Of a DNA stretch of 64,000 bases, positions 30,467-40,783 are shown one piece after another (the first letter of the stretch is position 1; every line of letters starts with the position of its first letter). Location: the NCBI GenBank assembly GCA_016235425.1, contig JACRLC010000059.1, positions 20,855-84,854 of the forward strand, written 5' to 3'. The notes under the pieces are model-generated. The model saw only the letters and a list, made by a program, of their open reading frames with translations, did no database searches and had not been told where the DNA came from. A program made the translations under genes and the position numbers. The DNA comes from Chloroflexota bacterium (lineage in GTDB: Bacteria; Chloroflexota; Anaerolineae; Anaerolineales; Villigracilaceae).

Positions 30467-33037
30467 TTATGGTGTTAGTTTGAGATGCCCTTCGGCGTCC
30501 TCGATAATCGAATCCTGTTCCCACCACATGGGATAGTATTTCACGCCAGCCCAAAGCGGGGACATATCGGCGTAATGCTTATGATACGCGTGACCGGATT
30601 CGCCGGTGGTGTGAACGGTGACCGAATTGTTCAGGTTGCCCAAATCCACGATCATGCGCATGGATGGGAGCCAGTCCACTTCGAAGGAGACGCCCACATC
30701 CCAGCCTGTGGCGTTGACGATACTCTGGCCGCCGCCGGTGCTGAATGGCCCGCGGTTGAACAGCGATTCGATTGGCCCCACGCCTGATTTCCCAAGCGTT
30801 CCATTTTCGAAAGTGGCGGTGTGAAGATCGCCCCAGGCAGGCCATTTGGCGGGGTCTTTGCCGAAATCCTTTTCCAACTCAGAGATCGTTTCTGCGAAGG
30901 ACGCCGCGAAAATATCGTCGCGGGTCTCCACTTGTTCGGGAGTGGATTTATCGTCCCACCAGAATGAATCCATTTGGTTGATGATGTTGCGCGTTACTTC
31001 AAACCAGCGGCTTCCACCGGATGTTTGATATCGTTCGGGCAGGTCATCGTTGAAGGTATTCTGGAGGAGATGCCACCAGAATCTTTCGTACATTGCGGCC
31101 TGCTGGGAATCCGCGCGGTTTTGGTAGTCCCAATCCGCGAGATATTCATCTCGGACAGAGGCAAGCTGCGGGTCGAGCGCGAGCGAATTCAGGACCGGAA
31201 CGATAGCCGGCGCGCTTCCGTTGAATGAGTCGCCGTGCATGCCTTGAATGTAGGCGATGTCAATTTTGCCGGGCGCGGATTTTATCATTTCAACGATGCG
31301 GTTGGCGCGGTAGCCGTAATCCCAATCGTAGGTGATCATGTACGGATAATCGCCCGGCGGGACCTGGTTGTTGGCGGTCGCGATGTAGCCCTCGGCGGGG
31401 TTGAATGTATATGGCAGTTCTTCAAACGGAATGAAGCCCGTCCATTCGTACTCGTCTGTCCAGCCGGGAACGGGGAGCCGTCCATCACCATTCTTGCGGA
31501 TGGGAACGTCGCCGGGCATCTGGTAGCCGATATTGCCTTCGATATCTGCGTAGAGCAGGTTTTGTGCAGGGACGTGGAAGTTGCTTGCGGCGGTGCGGAA
31601 TTCATCCCAGTTTTGCGCCTTGTCGAAACCCCAGATGGCTTCGAATGGCGTGGAGGGAGTCAGCGCCGTCCATGCGAGGGCAATGACGTATTGTTCGGGC
31701 AGGTCAATTCCAGCGCGGTCTTTGAAGGCTTCGAATTCAGTATCGCCTTCCGCTCCCTTGTCTTTCAGCGGGCCGTAGGTGTCTGAGATGACCGGGCCGT
31801 GGCGCGTGAGGCGGACGGTGATGGTTGTCGGTTCACCGCCAACGATGTTGATGGTTTCTTCGCGTGTTTCAAAATCAACCCATTCGCCGTTCACTTCGTA
31901 TTGGTTTGGGTTTTCAGGGTTGACCTTTTCAATAAACAAGTCCATGACATCGGGGCCGACGTTGGTGAAGCCCCAGGCGATCTTGTCATTGTGGCCGATG
32001 ATGATGCCGGGGACTCCGGCAAATGAGAAGCCGGCCACTTCAAGCGGACACTCGTCATTTTGTGGGAGGCAGTGCAACGCGACCTGGTGCCAGATGGACG
32101 GCATTTGAATGCCGAGGTGCGGGTCGTTGGCGAGCAGGGGCATGCCGGTATCGGTCAGTTCGCCGGAGACAGCCCAGGAGTTGGATCCAATTCCGTCGCC
32201 AACGGGACCAAGCGCGGGGTCCAGAAGAGAGGCGTTGTGTTCGAGGGCCGCGAGCGTTTTATTGGGGACGTCAAATGCTGAGGCGTTTTGATTGGGCCGC
32301 GTGGCGGAAGTCCCCTCACCGATGTTGTTGACGATGACCGGGTGGTCGCCGGGGTAGGGCGGGTAGAGTTCGGCCACCTGTTCGGGTGTGAAGGTTTTGA
32401 GCAGGACGGCGCGCTCGATCTCTTCGCCCATGTTGCCGCGCAAGTCCCAGGCCATGGCCTTGCCCCAGGTGAGGCTGTGGACGGGTTCCCACGGTTCGAT
32501 TTTGTAATCAGGGCTGAGCAGGCCGAGGATGGCATACTCGAGGCTGACAGCTTCACTGTCATGATCTTTGAGATATGCGTTGACGCCGTCGGTGTATGCC
32601 AGCAGGATGGCTCTTGATTCCGGGCCGAGGTTTTCCCATTCCTTTTCGGCGGTGACGCGCCAGCCAAGCGTGCGCAGGAAGGCGTCGGTTTCGGCCTGCC
32701 CTTCGCCGAACATTTCAGAGAGGCGGCCCGAACCGATGTGACGCCAGGCGTCCATTTGCCAGAAACGATCCTGTGCATGGACGTAGCCTTGCCCGAAGTA
32801 GATGTCGTGCAGGCTGGATGCGTAAATGTGCGGGATGCCCATTTTGTCGCGGTAGACATCCACCGCGCCGTCCAGCCCTTCGACTTTGATCTCTCCGTCA
32901 ATTTGCGGGAACGATTTTTCGGCCACCGTGCCGGGCAGATAGGACTTGATATAGAACGTCCCTCCCGCGCCCAGCAGAATGGCAATGATGAGCGCACCGA
33001 TCCCGATGCGCCCAAGAAACTTACCGGCTTTTTTCAT
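30467..33037 (-). CDS. Penicillin acylase family protein (Ntn hydrolase)
   Basis: 856 residues. N-terminal membrane segment (IGIGALIIAILLGAGGTFYI, about 11-30) followed by the alpha chain start VDVYRDKMGIPHIYA. After the linker comes the autoprocessing site: GIGSNSWAVSG, with nucleophile Ser near residue 285. NDPHLGIQMP and GVPGIIIGHNDKIAWGFTNV are typical of the beta chain. Extracellular or membrane-anchored; natural substrates may be N-acyl-homoserine lactones, lipopeptides or wall amides. TATAAT (minus strand, 33065-33070) lies upstream and GGAGGAG precedes the ATG. Single gene. Confidence 0.92.
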   Translation of the reverse strand: MKKAGKFLGRIGIGALIIAILLGAGGTFYIKSYLPGTVAEKSFPQIDGEIKVEGLDGAVDVYRDKMGIPHIYASSLHDIYFGQGYVHAQDRFWQMDAWRHIGSGRLSEMFGEGQAETDAFLRTLGWRVTAEKEWENLGPESRAILLAYTDGVNAYLKDHDSEAVSLEYAILGLLSPDYKIEPWEPVHSLTWGKAMAWDLRGNMGEEIERAVLLKTFTPEQVAELYPPYPGDHPVIVNNIGEGTSATRPNQNASAFDVPNKTLAALEHNASLLDPALGPVGDGIGSNSWAVSGELTDTGMPLLANDPHLGIQMPSIWHQVALHCLPQNDECPLEVAGFSFAGVPGIIIGHNDKIAWGFTNVGPDVMDLFIEKVNPENPNQYEVNGEWVDFETREETINIVGGEPTTITVRLTRHGPVISDTYGPLKDKGAEGDTEFEAFKDRAGIDLPEQYVIALAWTALTPSTPFEAIWGFDKAQNWDEFRTAASNFHVPAQNLLYADIEGNIGYQMPGDVPIRKNGDGRLPVPGWTDEYEWTGFIPFEELPYTFNPAEGYIATANNQVPPGDYPYMITYDWDYGYRANRIVEMIKSAPGKIDIAYIQGMHGDSFNGSAPAIVPVLNSLALDPQLASVRDEYLADWDYQNRADSQQAAMYERFWWHLLQNTFNDDLPERYQTSGGSRWFEVTRNIINQMDSFWWDDKSTPEQVETRDDIFAASFAETISELEKDFGKDPAKWPAWGDLHTATFENGTLGKSGVGPIESLFNRGPFSTGGGQSIVNATGWDVGVSFEVDWLPSMRMIVDLGNLNNSVTVHTTGESGHAYHKHYADMSPLWAGVKYYPMWWEQDSIIEDAEGHLKLTP

Positions 33038-33478
33038 ACTGCTCCTCCAATGGTATTTCGTCGGATTATACGTCCGTTCAACGAGTGTGAGAACACGATT
33101 TTTCTTTTTGGGTTCCTATGGATTGAACACGAAGGACACAATCCCCAGAGAACGGGGACAGGCGGGCACGAAGGTTTGAAATGTGGCACAACAAGAGGAC
33201 TCTTTTTGGATTTTCCTAACCCGGACAAGCCGGAAAAGTTTTACCGCAAAGCCCGCTAAGAGCGCGAAGGTTTTAAAGGTTTTTCTTAGCGATCTTTGCG
33301 TGCTTCGCGGTTCAAAAATTCTTGTGCAAAAAACAAGGATGCAACTTCTAAGTTCCTAAGTGTACACTTCGACAAGCTCAGTGCAGGCTTCGTGTCACTT
33401 CGACAGGCTCAGTACAAGCCTTTGTGTTTGAAAATGTTCGTGGACATGACATCTCGCAAAACCGGATAAAATCACTGC
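33038..33478. repeat. Gene-free region with repeat families and two promoters
   Basis: Left edge: promoter of the acylase gene (TATAAT, minus, 33065-33070). Middle: inverted pair ACCGCAAAGCCCGCTAAGAG (33243) and CTTAGCGATCTTTGCGTGCT (33285), related to 57225-57292. Right: CTTCGACAAGCTCAGTGC and ACTTCGACAGGCTCAGTAC, kin to the 3260-3565 family. Right edge: TAAAAT (33467-33472) just 6 bases before the next ATG. No coding signal. Confidence 0.6.
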
Positions 33479-35014
33479 ATGAAAAATTCATATCAAGGAA
33501 CGGAATGGCATCATATCGTTTTGGGGTTGGCTCTTTTTCTTGGAATTATTCTCAGGGTTTTTCCGGGGATCATGACGGGTTTTCCTCCCAACGATGGCGG
33601 CATGTTTTACGTGATGATCCGCGACCTGCGCCTCAACCATTACCTGCTTCCTCTCGTCACCACCTATAACTTTGCGGAGATCCCATTTGCCTACCCGCCT
33701 CTCGGTTTTTATCTTGCGGCCATTTTGAAGGATGTGATCGGCCTGCCGGTTCTCGAATCTTTGCGCTGGCTGCCGGCCATCATAAACATCCTGTCCATCT
33801 TTGCCTTTTACCTGCTCGCTGTGAAAATCCTTCAAGACCGTCCGCGCGCCGCGATTGCCGCCGCGGTCTACGCGCTCACACCGGGAAGCTATACCTGGTT
33901 CATCATGGGCGGCGGCCTGACGCGCTCGCTCGGCACATTGTTCCTGTTATTGTCCCTGTATTTTTTGTTACGCACATTTGATGAACGGACCTGGAAAAAT
34001 CTTTTATTCACCTCCTTGTTTTGCGCGCTGGTTGTTCTCAGCCACCCCGAAGCCGCCCTGCACACCGCCGCATCCTGCATCCTTTTCTGGCTTTTTTTTG
34101 GACGGACAAAACAAGGGACTCTCTCCGCCCTTTACATTGGACTCGGCACGATCATTTTCACCTTCCCCTGGTGGCTCCCGCTTCTCGCGGGACATGGGAC
34201 TGCTCCCGTTATATCGGCATTGCACACCGGGATGTATCAGCTTAATTCATTCACTGCATTGCTGAACGATATTTTTGCCCGCGACACATTCATTCCCTTC
34301 CTGCTGATTCTGCGTCTTCTTGGATTGGGTTGGGCAATCTGGAAAAGACAATATCTCCTGATTGCATGGATGGCATTGCCGTATCTCGTCGAGCCGCGCA
34401 GTGCACCCGCGTTCACATTCTTCTCGTTCAACATTTTCATTGCTTTTGGCGCGGCAGATGCTCTGCCTGAATTGGTCAATCGCCTCAATGCAAAACGGAC
34501 TGGCGGATCTTTTCACCTCTCGTTTCCTGAAATTCGCTGGTTGAACCGGTTTGTCCTTTTGTTGTTCATCTATCTCTTCGTTGAAAGCGCACTCACGTCG
34601 TTTCAACTGATAAACAACACACTTGAACCGTCCGCCGTCGAAGCGATGACCTGGGTGAATGAAAACGTCCCGGCGGATGCGCGCTTCCTGGTTCTCACCG
34701 GCAAAGCCGACCCGATGGTCGATCCCATGCAGGAATGGTTCCCCGCGCTTGCAGAACGCCGAAGCCAGACGACCTTGCAAGGATATGAATGGACGTTGGC
34801 TGAGGGATTTATCGTCCGCTGGAAGCAATTGTCGAAGTTGCAGGATTGCGGGAATACTTCGTGTGTGGAGAATTGGTCGAAAGAGACGGGATTGGAATTC
34901 ACGCATCTGTTCGTGGCAAGGAATACATTCATGAATAACCAGCCTGCATCGCTTTCAAATGGCGAATACAAGCTGGTTTATGAAAATTCGGAAATTTCTG
35001 TTTATGAGAAGTAA
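33479..35014 (+). CDS. Polytopic membrane protein, GT-C glycosyltransferase-like
   Basis: 511 residues with about ten to eleven hydrophobic segments. The first extracytoplasmic loop carries acidic FPPNDGGMFYVMIRDLR, resembling the Asp motif of GT-C polyprenyl-phosphate-sugar transferases; VLSHPEAALHTAASCILF follows. The soluble C-terminal part (from about 400) has TWVNENVPADARFLVLTGKA, common in this group. Function probably envelope glycosylation; donor unknown. TAAAAT ends 6 bases before the ATG and there is no ribosome-binding site, so leaderless translation is likely. Next gene is of the same type. Confidence 0.75.
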   Translation: MKNSYQGTEWHHIVLGLALFLGIILRVFPGIMTGFPPNDGGMFYVMIRDLRLNHYLLPLVTTYNFAEIPFAYPPLGFYLAAILKDVIGLPVLESLRWLPAIINILSIFAFYLLAVKILQDRPRAAIAAAVYALTPGSYTWFIMGGGLTRSLGTLFLLLSLYFLLRTFDERTWKNLLFTSLFCALVVLSHPEAALHTAASCILFWLFFGRTKQGTLSALYIGLGTIIFTFPWWLPLLAGHGTAPVISALHTGMYQLNSFTALLNDIFARDTFIPFLLILRLLGLGWAIWKRQYLLIAWMALPYLVEPRSAPAFTFFSFNIFIAFGAADALPELVNRLNAKRTGGSFHLSFPEIRWLNRFVLLLFIYLFVESALTSFQLINNTLEPSAVEAMTWVNENVPADARFLVLTGKADPMVDPMQEWFPALAERRSQTTLQGYEWTLAEGFIVRWKQLSKLQDCGNTSCVENWSKETGLEFTHLFVARNTFMNNQPASLSNGEYKLVYENSEISVYEK

Positions 35015-35228
35015 CGCGGCATTTTGAACTTTTCCGATTAAATCCAGCAATCCATTCGCGTCGAGCGGAGGCCTGAGTGCAAGCCGAAGGCTGTAGTCGA
35101 GACGCATTGCCGTAAAAACACTGCGCTACGCTGCGTTCAGCGTGATGTCCTATTGTCGAGATAGTTTGTAAATTTGCAAAATGTTGCGTTGCATTTGTTG
35201 ATTTCTTCGCTGGGATATAATGCCATCC

Positions 35229-37238
35229 ATGAAAAGCAGACTCTTCATCTCCGTCACTTTTATTCTGTGGTTGGGGATCATTCTTGGGGCATTTTTTGTG
35301 GTTCAAAAACCTGCCGCAATCGCCGCCGCTGGCGGCTTGGCATCCATGTTGGGGACAATATTATTTGCCCTTCTGTTTCTTTGTGTTGGAACAGGGCTTG
35401 GCTATTTCGTTTTATCCCGCTCTAACCTTGATTTGATTTTTTCCCAGCGTTTGATGTTCTCTGCCGGAATTGGGACGGGCCTGCTTGGCCTGCTCGGTTT
35501 CGGGTTGGCGGTGATTGGTTTTGCCCAAGGCTGGTTTCTGCTTACCCTTTTGATGGTTATTTTGGGCGTATTGATTTGGAAGCGCACCTTATCTCCCGCA
35601 TGGCAGGATTTACTCGCTTTGCGGGCCGAGCTTGTCGAATCGTCCAAATCGGCGCCTGCCTGGATCGCGTGGTTTGCGCTGGCGGAATTATTCTTTGCCT
35701 GCCTGCTTTCACTGGCGCCGCCTGCTGAAGCCTTTGACGGGTTGTTCTATCACCTGACGGTTCCCTCTCTCTGGTTGCGCGATGGCGGAATCCAATTGTT
35801 CAACATGCCGCATTATTGGTATCCATCCCTTGTGGAAGGTATGTTCCTCTGGCCGCTTTCTGTTGGCTTGGATTCAACTCCACAACTCATCCATTTGACC
35901 TTTGGAATATTGTCCGTTTTGCTGGTCTGGGATTGGACTCGTCTGCTTTTCGGGAGGCGCGCGGCCTGGTGGAGCATTGTGATCTTTCTGAGTATGCCGT
36001 CGCTTCCCTGGCTGGCCTCATGGGCCTATACCGATTTGGGACTGATCTTTTATTCGCTCGCCGCATTGCTTGCCCTGTCAAAATGGAAGGATGCATCCAA
36101 TGAGCGCTGGCTTCTAGTCGGTGGTGCGATGGCCGGATTTGCCGTGGGGATCAAATATACCAGCTTCGTCCTTCCGCTTGTGATGCTTGGGCTGATGGTT
36201 TGGCGGCTGAGACGGGACATCCGCCGCCTGGCCGTGTCCATTCTCAAATTCGGAAGCATGGGTTTGCTGGTTGGGTTTCCGTGGTATCTCCGCAACTGGG
36301 TTTGGACGGGCAATCCTGTTTACCCCTTCGTCTTTGGCGGCCCATATTGGGACGCATTCCGCTCGGCTTGGTATGGTGGAGCTGGAACCGGGATCGGCTG
36401 GAATTTCCTTGAAATATTCTCCCTTCCTTTTGTAACGACATTGGGCTATCGCGATGTCAATTATTTCGATGGACGGATTGGCCCATTTTATCTGATTTTA
36501 TTTCCGGTCGTTTTCTGGGTGATTTGGAGAACGTGGAAGGAACAAAACGGGCGCAAGAAAGATGTCACCATCCTGCTTTCTTTTTCCCTTGCCAGCATTA
36601 TCTTCTGGGTTTTGGGTGTCATCCAAACGGATCATTTGATGCAAGCCCGCCTGCTCTGGCCCGGACTTTTCCCGCTCATCCCGTTCATGGCGGCAGGGAT
36701 TTTGGGATTGGAATCCCTGGATACTCCGAAATTTCGCCTCAGCTTCATGTTTTCCGCGCTCGCCGGGTTGACAACATTTTTCCTGTTACTGGACTTTGGC
36801 CTGTTGGTCATGTTCCGTAACCCGGTCATGGCTGCCGTTGGCTCGGAATCGCGCCAGGCTTATATCGCCCGCATTCAACCGAAATATGCTCAGGCGCTGG
36901 AACTGGCAAACGAGACTCCGCCCGATGCCTTTATCTACTTACTCAACGAGCCGCGCAGTTATGGGATGAACAGGCGCGTACAACCCGACCCGGTCAATGA
37001 CAACCTGCCGCATGATTTCCATTTGTACGCGGCCAATACCGAACTCCTCAATGCCTGGAGGATGCAGGGATATACACACGTTTTGGCGGCCAAAAGTTTT
37101 TTAGCGCCGGATAATGCGCAGGTTTATGCTCTTGCTCCCAACTATTCGGCGCGCTTGGATGAATTGATAAGTTCCTTGATTGAGATCGAACGCTCGAGCA
37201 AAGGGGATTATATTTTGTTCGCCATTCCACCCGAATAA
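35229..37238 (+). CDS. Polytopic membrane protein, GT-C glycosyltransferase-like (second copy)
   Basis: 669 residues from the ATG at 35229 (a preceding in-frame ATG overlaps the -10 box). A dozen or so hydrophobic segments. LAPPAEAFDGLFYHLTVPSL is the acidic first-loop motif expected of GT-C enzymes; MPHYWYPSLVEGMFLWPLSV and AGFAVGIKYTSFVLPLVML are typical of family 39-like proteins. The extracytoplasmic C-terminus ends with LDELISSLIEIERSSKGDYI. TATAAT (35216-35221) lies 7 bases before the ATG without a Shine-Dalgarno, predicting a leaderless mRNA. Pairs with the preceding gene; probably envelope polysaccharide or protein glycosylation. Confidence 0.75.
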   Translation: MKSRLFISVTFILWLGIILGAFFVVQKPAAIAAAGGLASMLGTILFALLFLCVGTGLGYFVLSRSNLDLIFSQRLMFSAGIGTGLLGLLGFGLAVIGFAQGWFLLTLLMVILGVLIWKRTLSPAWQDLLALRAELVESSKSAPAWIAWFALAELFFACLLSLAPPAEAFDGLFYHLTVPSLWLRDGGIQLFNMPHYWYPSLVEGMFLWPLSVGLDSTPQLIHLTFGILSVLLVWDWTRLLFGRRAAWWSIVIFLSMPSLPWLASWAYTDLGLIFYSLAALLALSKWKDASNERWLLVGGAMAGFAVGIKYTSFVLPLVMLGLMVWRLRRDIRRLAVSILKFGSMGLLVGFPWYLRNWVWTGNPVYPFVFGGPYWDAFRSAWYGGAGTGIGWNFLEIFSLPFVTTLGYRDVNYFDGRIGPFYLILFPVVFWVIWRTWKEQNGRKKDVTILLSFSLASIIFWVLGVIQTDHLMQARLLWPGLFPLIPFMAAGILGLESLDTPKFRLSFMFSALAGLTTFFLLLDFGLLVMFRNPVMAAVGSESRQAYIARIQPKYAQALELANETPPDAFIYLLNEPRSYGMNRRVQPDPVNDNLPHDFHLYAANTELLNAWRMQGYTHVLAAKSFLAPDNAQVYALAPNYSARLDELISSLIEIERSSKGDYILFAIPPE

Positions 37239-37307
37239 ATTAGAGAAAATCCAAGAAGCCCAAACCGCGGAGTCACAGAGATTTGCTCCGTGACTCCGCG
37301 GCGAAAT

Positions 37308-39809
37308 TTACTGCACGATCCCCAGCATCCTCGGGAACCAGTACCACAGAATGTCTGCGGCGGGTTTGCCATGCACCGAAGCGGACTTGTCCTGCAACGC
37401 GGCCGGCGGATAATATCCACGGCTGACGACGCCGCTGATCCAGGGACGTGAATTGATCGCTGCCAAAATGGATTCGTAGACGTCGGCCTGTGCCTGCAAA
37501 TCCAGCGGCACGGTTCCGGTATCCGAATTTGGCCTGCTGAGCGCGGTCCAATCGAGACAGCCTCCCTTGCCATCTGTGAGACAGCCGTTGGCTGTGCCGG
37601 CTGCCGAAGGATACGCAAGCGCAAGGATGATCGGTTTGTTGATGAGCGAAGGCAGGGGTGATACTTCATTATCCAGCAATCGCCCGGCCTCAGTGACGTA
37701 GTCCGCTTTGGTGGCGCTTGGATTCGTCGAGAGTGAAGCCGACCAAAGCAGGTAAATGCCATCGGTATCCTGCAGGAAGGAAAGCGGCGTCTGCAAATTT
37801 GACTTGGTGTAGGGCAATGCCCAGTAAATTTTCCCCGTGAAATGCTGGCGGACCTCCGCGATGGTCACTTTCCATTGCGACTCCACATCTGCGGGCGCGT
37901 TGGAGGGGGAACCGTCGGCAAGAGTCCCGCCGGGCAGGGCAGGCATGACCCAGTCGCCGCCGAGGATCAGCATTTGCGCGCCTGTCTGGGCGGCGAGGTC
38001 CGCGTAATTGACCGCGAAGGCGCGGTAGCGGTTGAACCACATCTGCCACCAGGATGCATCTCGAGGCGCGGCCAGCCAGTAGTCAGAGGAAGAGGCGGGG
38101 AAGTGCGGGGTGGGGAAAATGGCAGCGTTGAGTCCCAATGCCCTCGCCTGGCTGATCATGATCGCAGAGTCGATCCAAAGAGGGTCCTGTCCAGGCACGG
38201 GAGCGAATGTCAGCGGGGAGATGGTGGTGTACGTCCAGCTTGGAGTTAGAACAACGTAATTCGATCCGAGAGCCTGTGTGTTTGCAAGTGCCTGCGGCGC
38301 GTAGTACGACCAGTTCGGGCGGAAGGTGGATTGAAACTCGACGCCGGTGACGAACCCGCTCCCGCGCGCGGTGATGCTCGACCCGACCAATGTTGTCGGT
38401 TCCGGGTTTTCAAACCACGCCCACGAACTTACGGTATCCTGAATATCCTGGCTTGTCAGGCTGGTTGACACTTCACGCCCATGCGCGGAATGACCGCTTG
38501 TGGCTGAGTCGTCCGCGCTTCCGCACTGGCCGTTGCGGCAATAGCGATACCCAAACGAACCAAGCATGTTGAGCGGGCCGTACAATTTGTATGCCCAGCG
38601 GTTGTTGCCAAGCGGCCACATCGGGATCGGTTCCGTCCAGCCGTATGGATTGAACTGAATGTAGATGATGTCGCCGGGCGGTGTGACGTCTGGAACGGAA
38701 ACTTCAAAAAGGATCGGCGAAGATGGCCCTGACCCCCAGGTTTCGATTGTGTCATTCAACGTAACATCCTGGGGTGGAACTATAAATTCGCGCAGGATGA
38801 ACTCTCCTGTGGTTTTATGTTCTGCATTCCAGAAGCCGTCGCCCAATGTATATTTGTATTGCACGTGCGCGCCCACGGGCAGGCTCACCCTCGTGGTGTA
38901 TTTGCCGTCCGGCAATAAATCCATGATGGGCATCCGGTCTGCATTGGTGCTCAAGCCGCCCTGCAAGTCCGCGAAGGTGTTGCCCAATTGCAGAAGGTTG
39001 CCAGCCACGCGCACCGGCGCGCCCGGAACCGTATTGGTCGGGGTGGAGACGCTGAACGTTACCGATACCAATGGCGCGGGCTTCACGCGCAAATCCACGT
39101 TCGTTGTCTGCGAATCGCCGATTGCCGCGCCTTGCTGGAAGGGGAGATAGATCCCGTCCAGGCTGTAAACCACCAAATTGTGAGTGCCAACCGGAAGCCC
39201 GGAAATATCGAAGCGCCCGGCAGAGTCGGTGATGTATTGCATTCCGCCTGCGGCCACCAAAATATTCGGAAGCGGCGTGCCGGTATCTGCATTGAGCACG
39301 CGTCCTTGAATGGCTCCCTTTGGCCGCGCATACGATTTATCGCTCCAGTCCGCGACGATATCCTGCACTTCACCCGGCCCAACGACGTAATACAAACGAT
39401 AGCGGATCGCAGTGCCAAGTGTGCTGTCCTCCGTCACCTGCCCCGAAGCGCGGCGCACGTAGCGATATTTCACAACCGAATTCATCGTAAGGGGCAGGAC
39501 GGCAGAATACGTGAAAGCATCACGCGACGACATCGGATAATAGGCCGCGTTGAGCGAGAGGCCGGTCACTTCATCGAGGATGGCGAGCGCAAGCGTTTCC
39601 CCTGGCTGGAGCGGTTCAGGTAAGGAAGCGATAAATGTTGTTTGGGCGGCGGATTGCGGCGCGGGGGTGGGAGCGTTGCCCGCCGGTGTTTGCGTGGATG
39701 TGGCAGGCAGGGTGGGCAGTTCAAATAATGAAATCGTGCAAGCCTGTCCGCTGAGCGCGAGGACCAGTGCAATAAGCGCGGCGCGCCTCAATAACAATGA
39801 CTTCTTCAT
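37308..39809 (-). CDS. Modular lipoprotein: CarboxypepD_reg, CBM20-like and GH113-like domains
   Basis: 833 residues. Lipoprotein signal ending at LALSGQAC, then a Thr/Pro-rich linker. Residues about 165-225 form a carboxypeptidase-regulatory-like beta sandwich (GRVLNADTGTPLPNILVAAG). Residues about 245-360 resemble starch-binding CBM20 (VRVAGNLLQLG, DGKYTTRVSLPVGAHVQYKY). A second similar unit follows. From about 500 the TIM-barrel-like end recalls GH113 mannanase relatives (VTGVEFQSTFRPNWSYYAPQ, GIYLLWSASL, GVVSRGYYPP). A canonical GxE acid residue is not obvious (LILGGDWVMP), so activity is uncertain. GAGGAG precedes the start. Second enzyme function would be glucan/mannan use at the cell surface. 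Confidence 0.65.
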   Translation of the reverse strand: MKKSLLLRRAALIALVLALSGQACTISLFELPTLPATSTQTPAGNAPTPAPQSAAQTTFIASLPEPLQPGETLALAILDEVTGLSLNAAYYPMSSRDAFTYSAVLPLTMNSVVKYRYVRRASGQVTEDSTLGTAIRYRLYYVVGPGEVQDIVADWSDKSYARPKGAIQGRVLNADTGTPLPNILVAAGGMQYITDSAGRFDISGLPVGTHNLVVYSLDGIYLPFQQGAAIGDSQTTNVDLRVKPAPLVSVTFSVSTPTNTVPGAPVRVAGNLLQLGNTFADLQGGLSTNADRMPIMDLLPDGKYTTRVSLPVGAHVQYKYTLGDGFWNAEHKTTGEFILREFIVPPQDVTLNDTIETWGSGPSSPILFEVSVPDVTPPGDIIYIQFNPYGWTEPIPMWPLGNNRWAYKLYGPLNMLGSFGYRYCRNGQCGSADDSATSGHSAHGREVSTSLTSQDIQDTVSSWAWFENPEPTTLVGSSITARGSGFVTGVEFQSTFRPNWSYYAPQALANTQALGSNYVVLTPSWTYTTISPLTFAPVPGQDPLWIDSAIMISQARALGLNAAIFPTPHFPASSSDYWLAAPRDASWWQMWFNRYRAFAVNYADLAAQTGAQMLILGGDWVMPALPGGTLADGSPSNAPADVESQWKVTIAEVRQHFTGKIYWALPYTKSNLQTPLSFLQDTDGIYLLWSASLSTNPSATKADYVTEAGRLLDNEVSPLPSLINKPIILALAYPSAAGTANGCLTDGKGGCLDWTALSRPNSDTGTVPLDLQAQADVYESILAAINSRPWISGVVSRGYYPPAALQDKSASVHGKPAADILWYWFPRMLGIVQ

Positions 39810-39865
39810 TCTCTCTCCTCAAAATAAACACGAACGCTTCAAGCCGGACCCGTATCCTGCCTCCG

Positions 39866-40783
39866 TTAAACCGGCTCACTCTCCGCTGGTTTTGTCTTCC
39901 CGCGCCCGGCGTAGGCGAGGAAACTCAGGCCGATGCTGACAAAGTATAACAAAATCATCGGGGCCATTACCAGACCCATATTTACCGGGTCGATGGTGGG
40001 CGTGATGGCCGCGGCGATGACGGAAATGATGACGATTGCAAGTCTCCACTGTTGGGCAAGAACAGCGGGCTTGACCAATCCCATCGCGGACAGTACATAG
40101 ATCACAAGCGGGAACTCAAAAAAGATGCCGATCCAGAACATCAGGCTGGTGACAAACCCGAAGTATTCGCGCGCCGCCCAAAACTGGGCGATCTTTGTAA
40201 AACCTCCCAAAAACGGCAGTGCGGCGGGAAGCAGGATATAAAATGTGAAGGCCATGCCGAGCAGGAATAGGAAGGTGGCAAACGGAATTCCCGCCAGCCC
40301 GAATTTGCGTTCACGCGGCCTGAGCCCCGGCGCGGCGAACAGCCACAACTCGAAGGCAATATATGGAAAGGCCACCGCAATCCCCGCCGACATGGCGACG
40401 CGCATGAACACGCCAATTTCCTCGGTCACTTGAATGGCTTGCAGTTTTTCGAGTCCGCCGACGGGAACGGCGAGAAAGTCCATCAATCTTTCGGCGTACC
40501 AAAATGAAGCAATGACTGCCAGCGCCAGCACGACCACCGCCCGCAGGAGATGCGCGCGAAGCGCCTCCACCTGGTCCCACATCATCTGGCGGACGCTGCT
40601 GTCGGTGGCTAGATCGGCGAAGACATCGGTGAGCGGGCGCTCTTCGGGTTCGGTATTCAGGAATTTGTTGAAGCGCGCAACCGCCCGAAAGGGAGAGGCC
40701 GCGATGTTGAAAATGAGGCGGAATGGAAATGTGATGACCCGCCATACACCGGAGAAGAATTTACGCATGCGGCTCCGCGTCAT
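39866..40783 (-). CDS. tatC: Sec-independent translocase TatC
   Basis: 305 residues, longer than typical TatC (about 250) because of an N-terminal extension of about 60 residues (FFSGVWRVITFPFRLIFNIA). Six membrane helices. LRAHLLRAVVVLALAV, FPYIAFELWLFAAPGLRPRE and FGFVTSLMFWIGIFFEFPLV match the conserved segments, with Glu in FELW and FEFP. Core of the receptor for twin-arginine signal peptides. It overlaps the tatA/B gene by 23 bases, so the two are translationally coupled and belong to the leftward nusB-tat run. Confidence 0.92.
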   Translation of the reverse strand: MTRSRMRKFFSGVWRVITFPFRLIFNIAASPFRAVARFNKFLNTEPEERPLTDVFADLATDSSVRQMMWDQVEALRAHLLRAVVVLALAVIASFWYAERLMDFLAVPVGGLEKLQAIQVTEEIGVFMRVAMSAGIAVAFPYIAFELWLFAAPGLRPRERKFGLAGIPFATFLFLLGMAFTFYILLPAALPFLGGFTKIAQFWAAREYFGFVTSLMFWIGIFFEFPLVIYVLSAMGLVKPAVLAQQWRLAIVIISVIAAAITPTIDPVNMGLVMAPMILLYFVSIGLSFLAYAGRGKTKPAESEPV

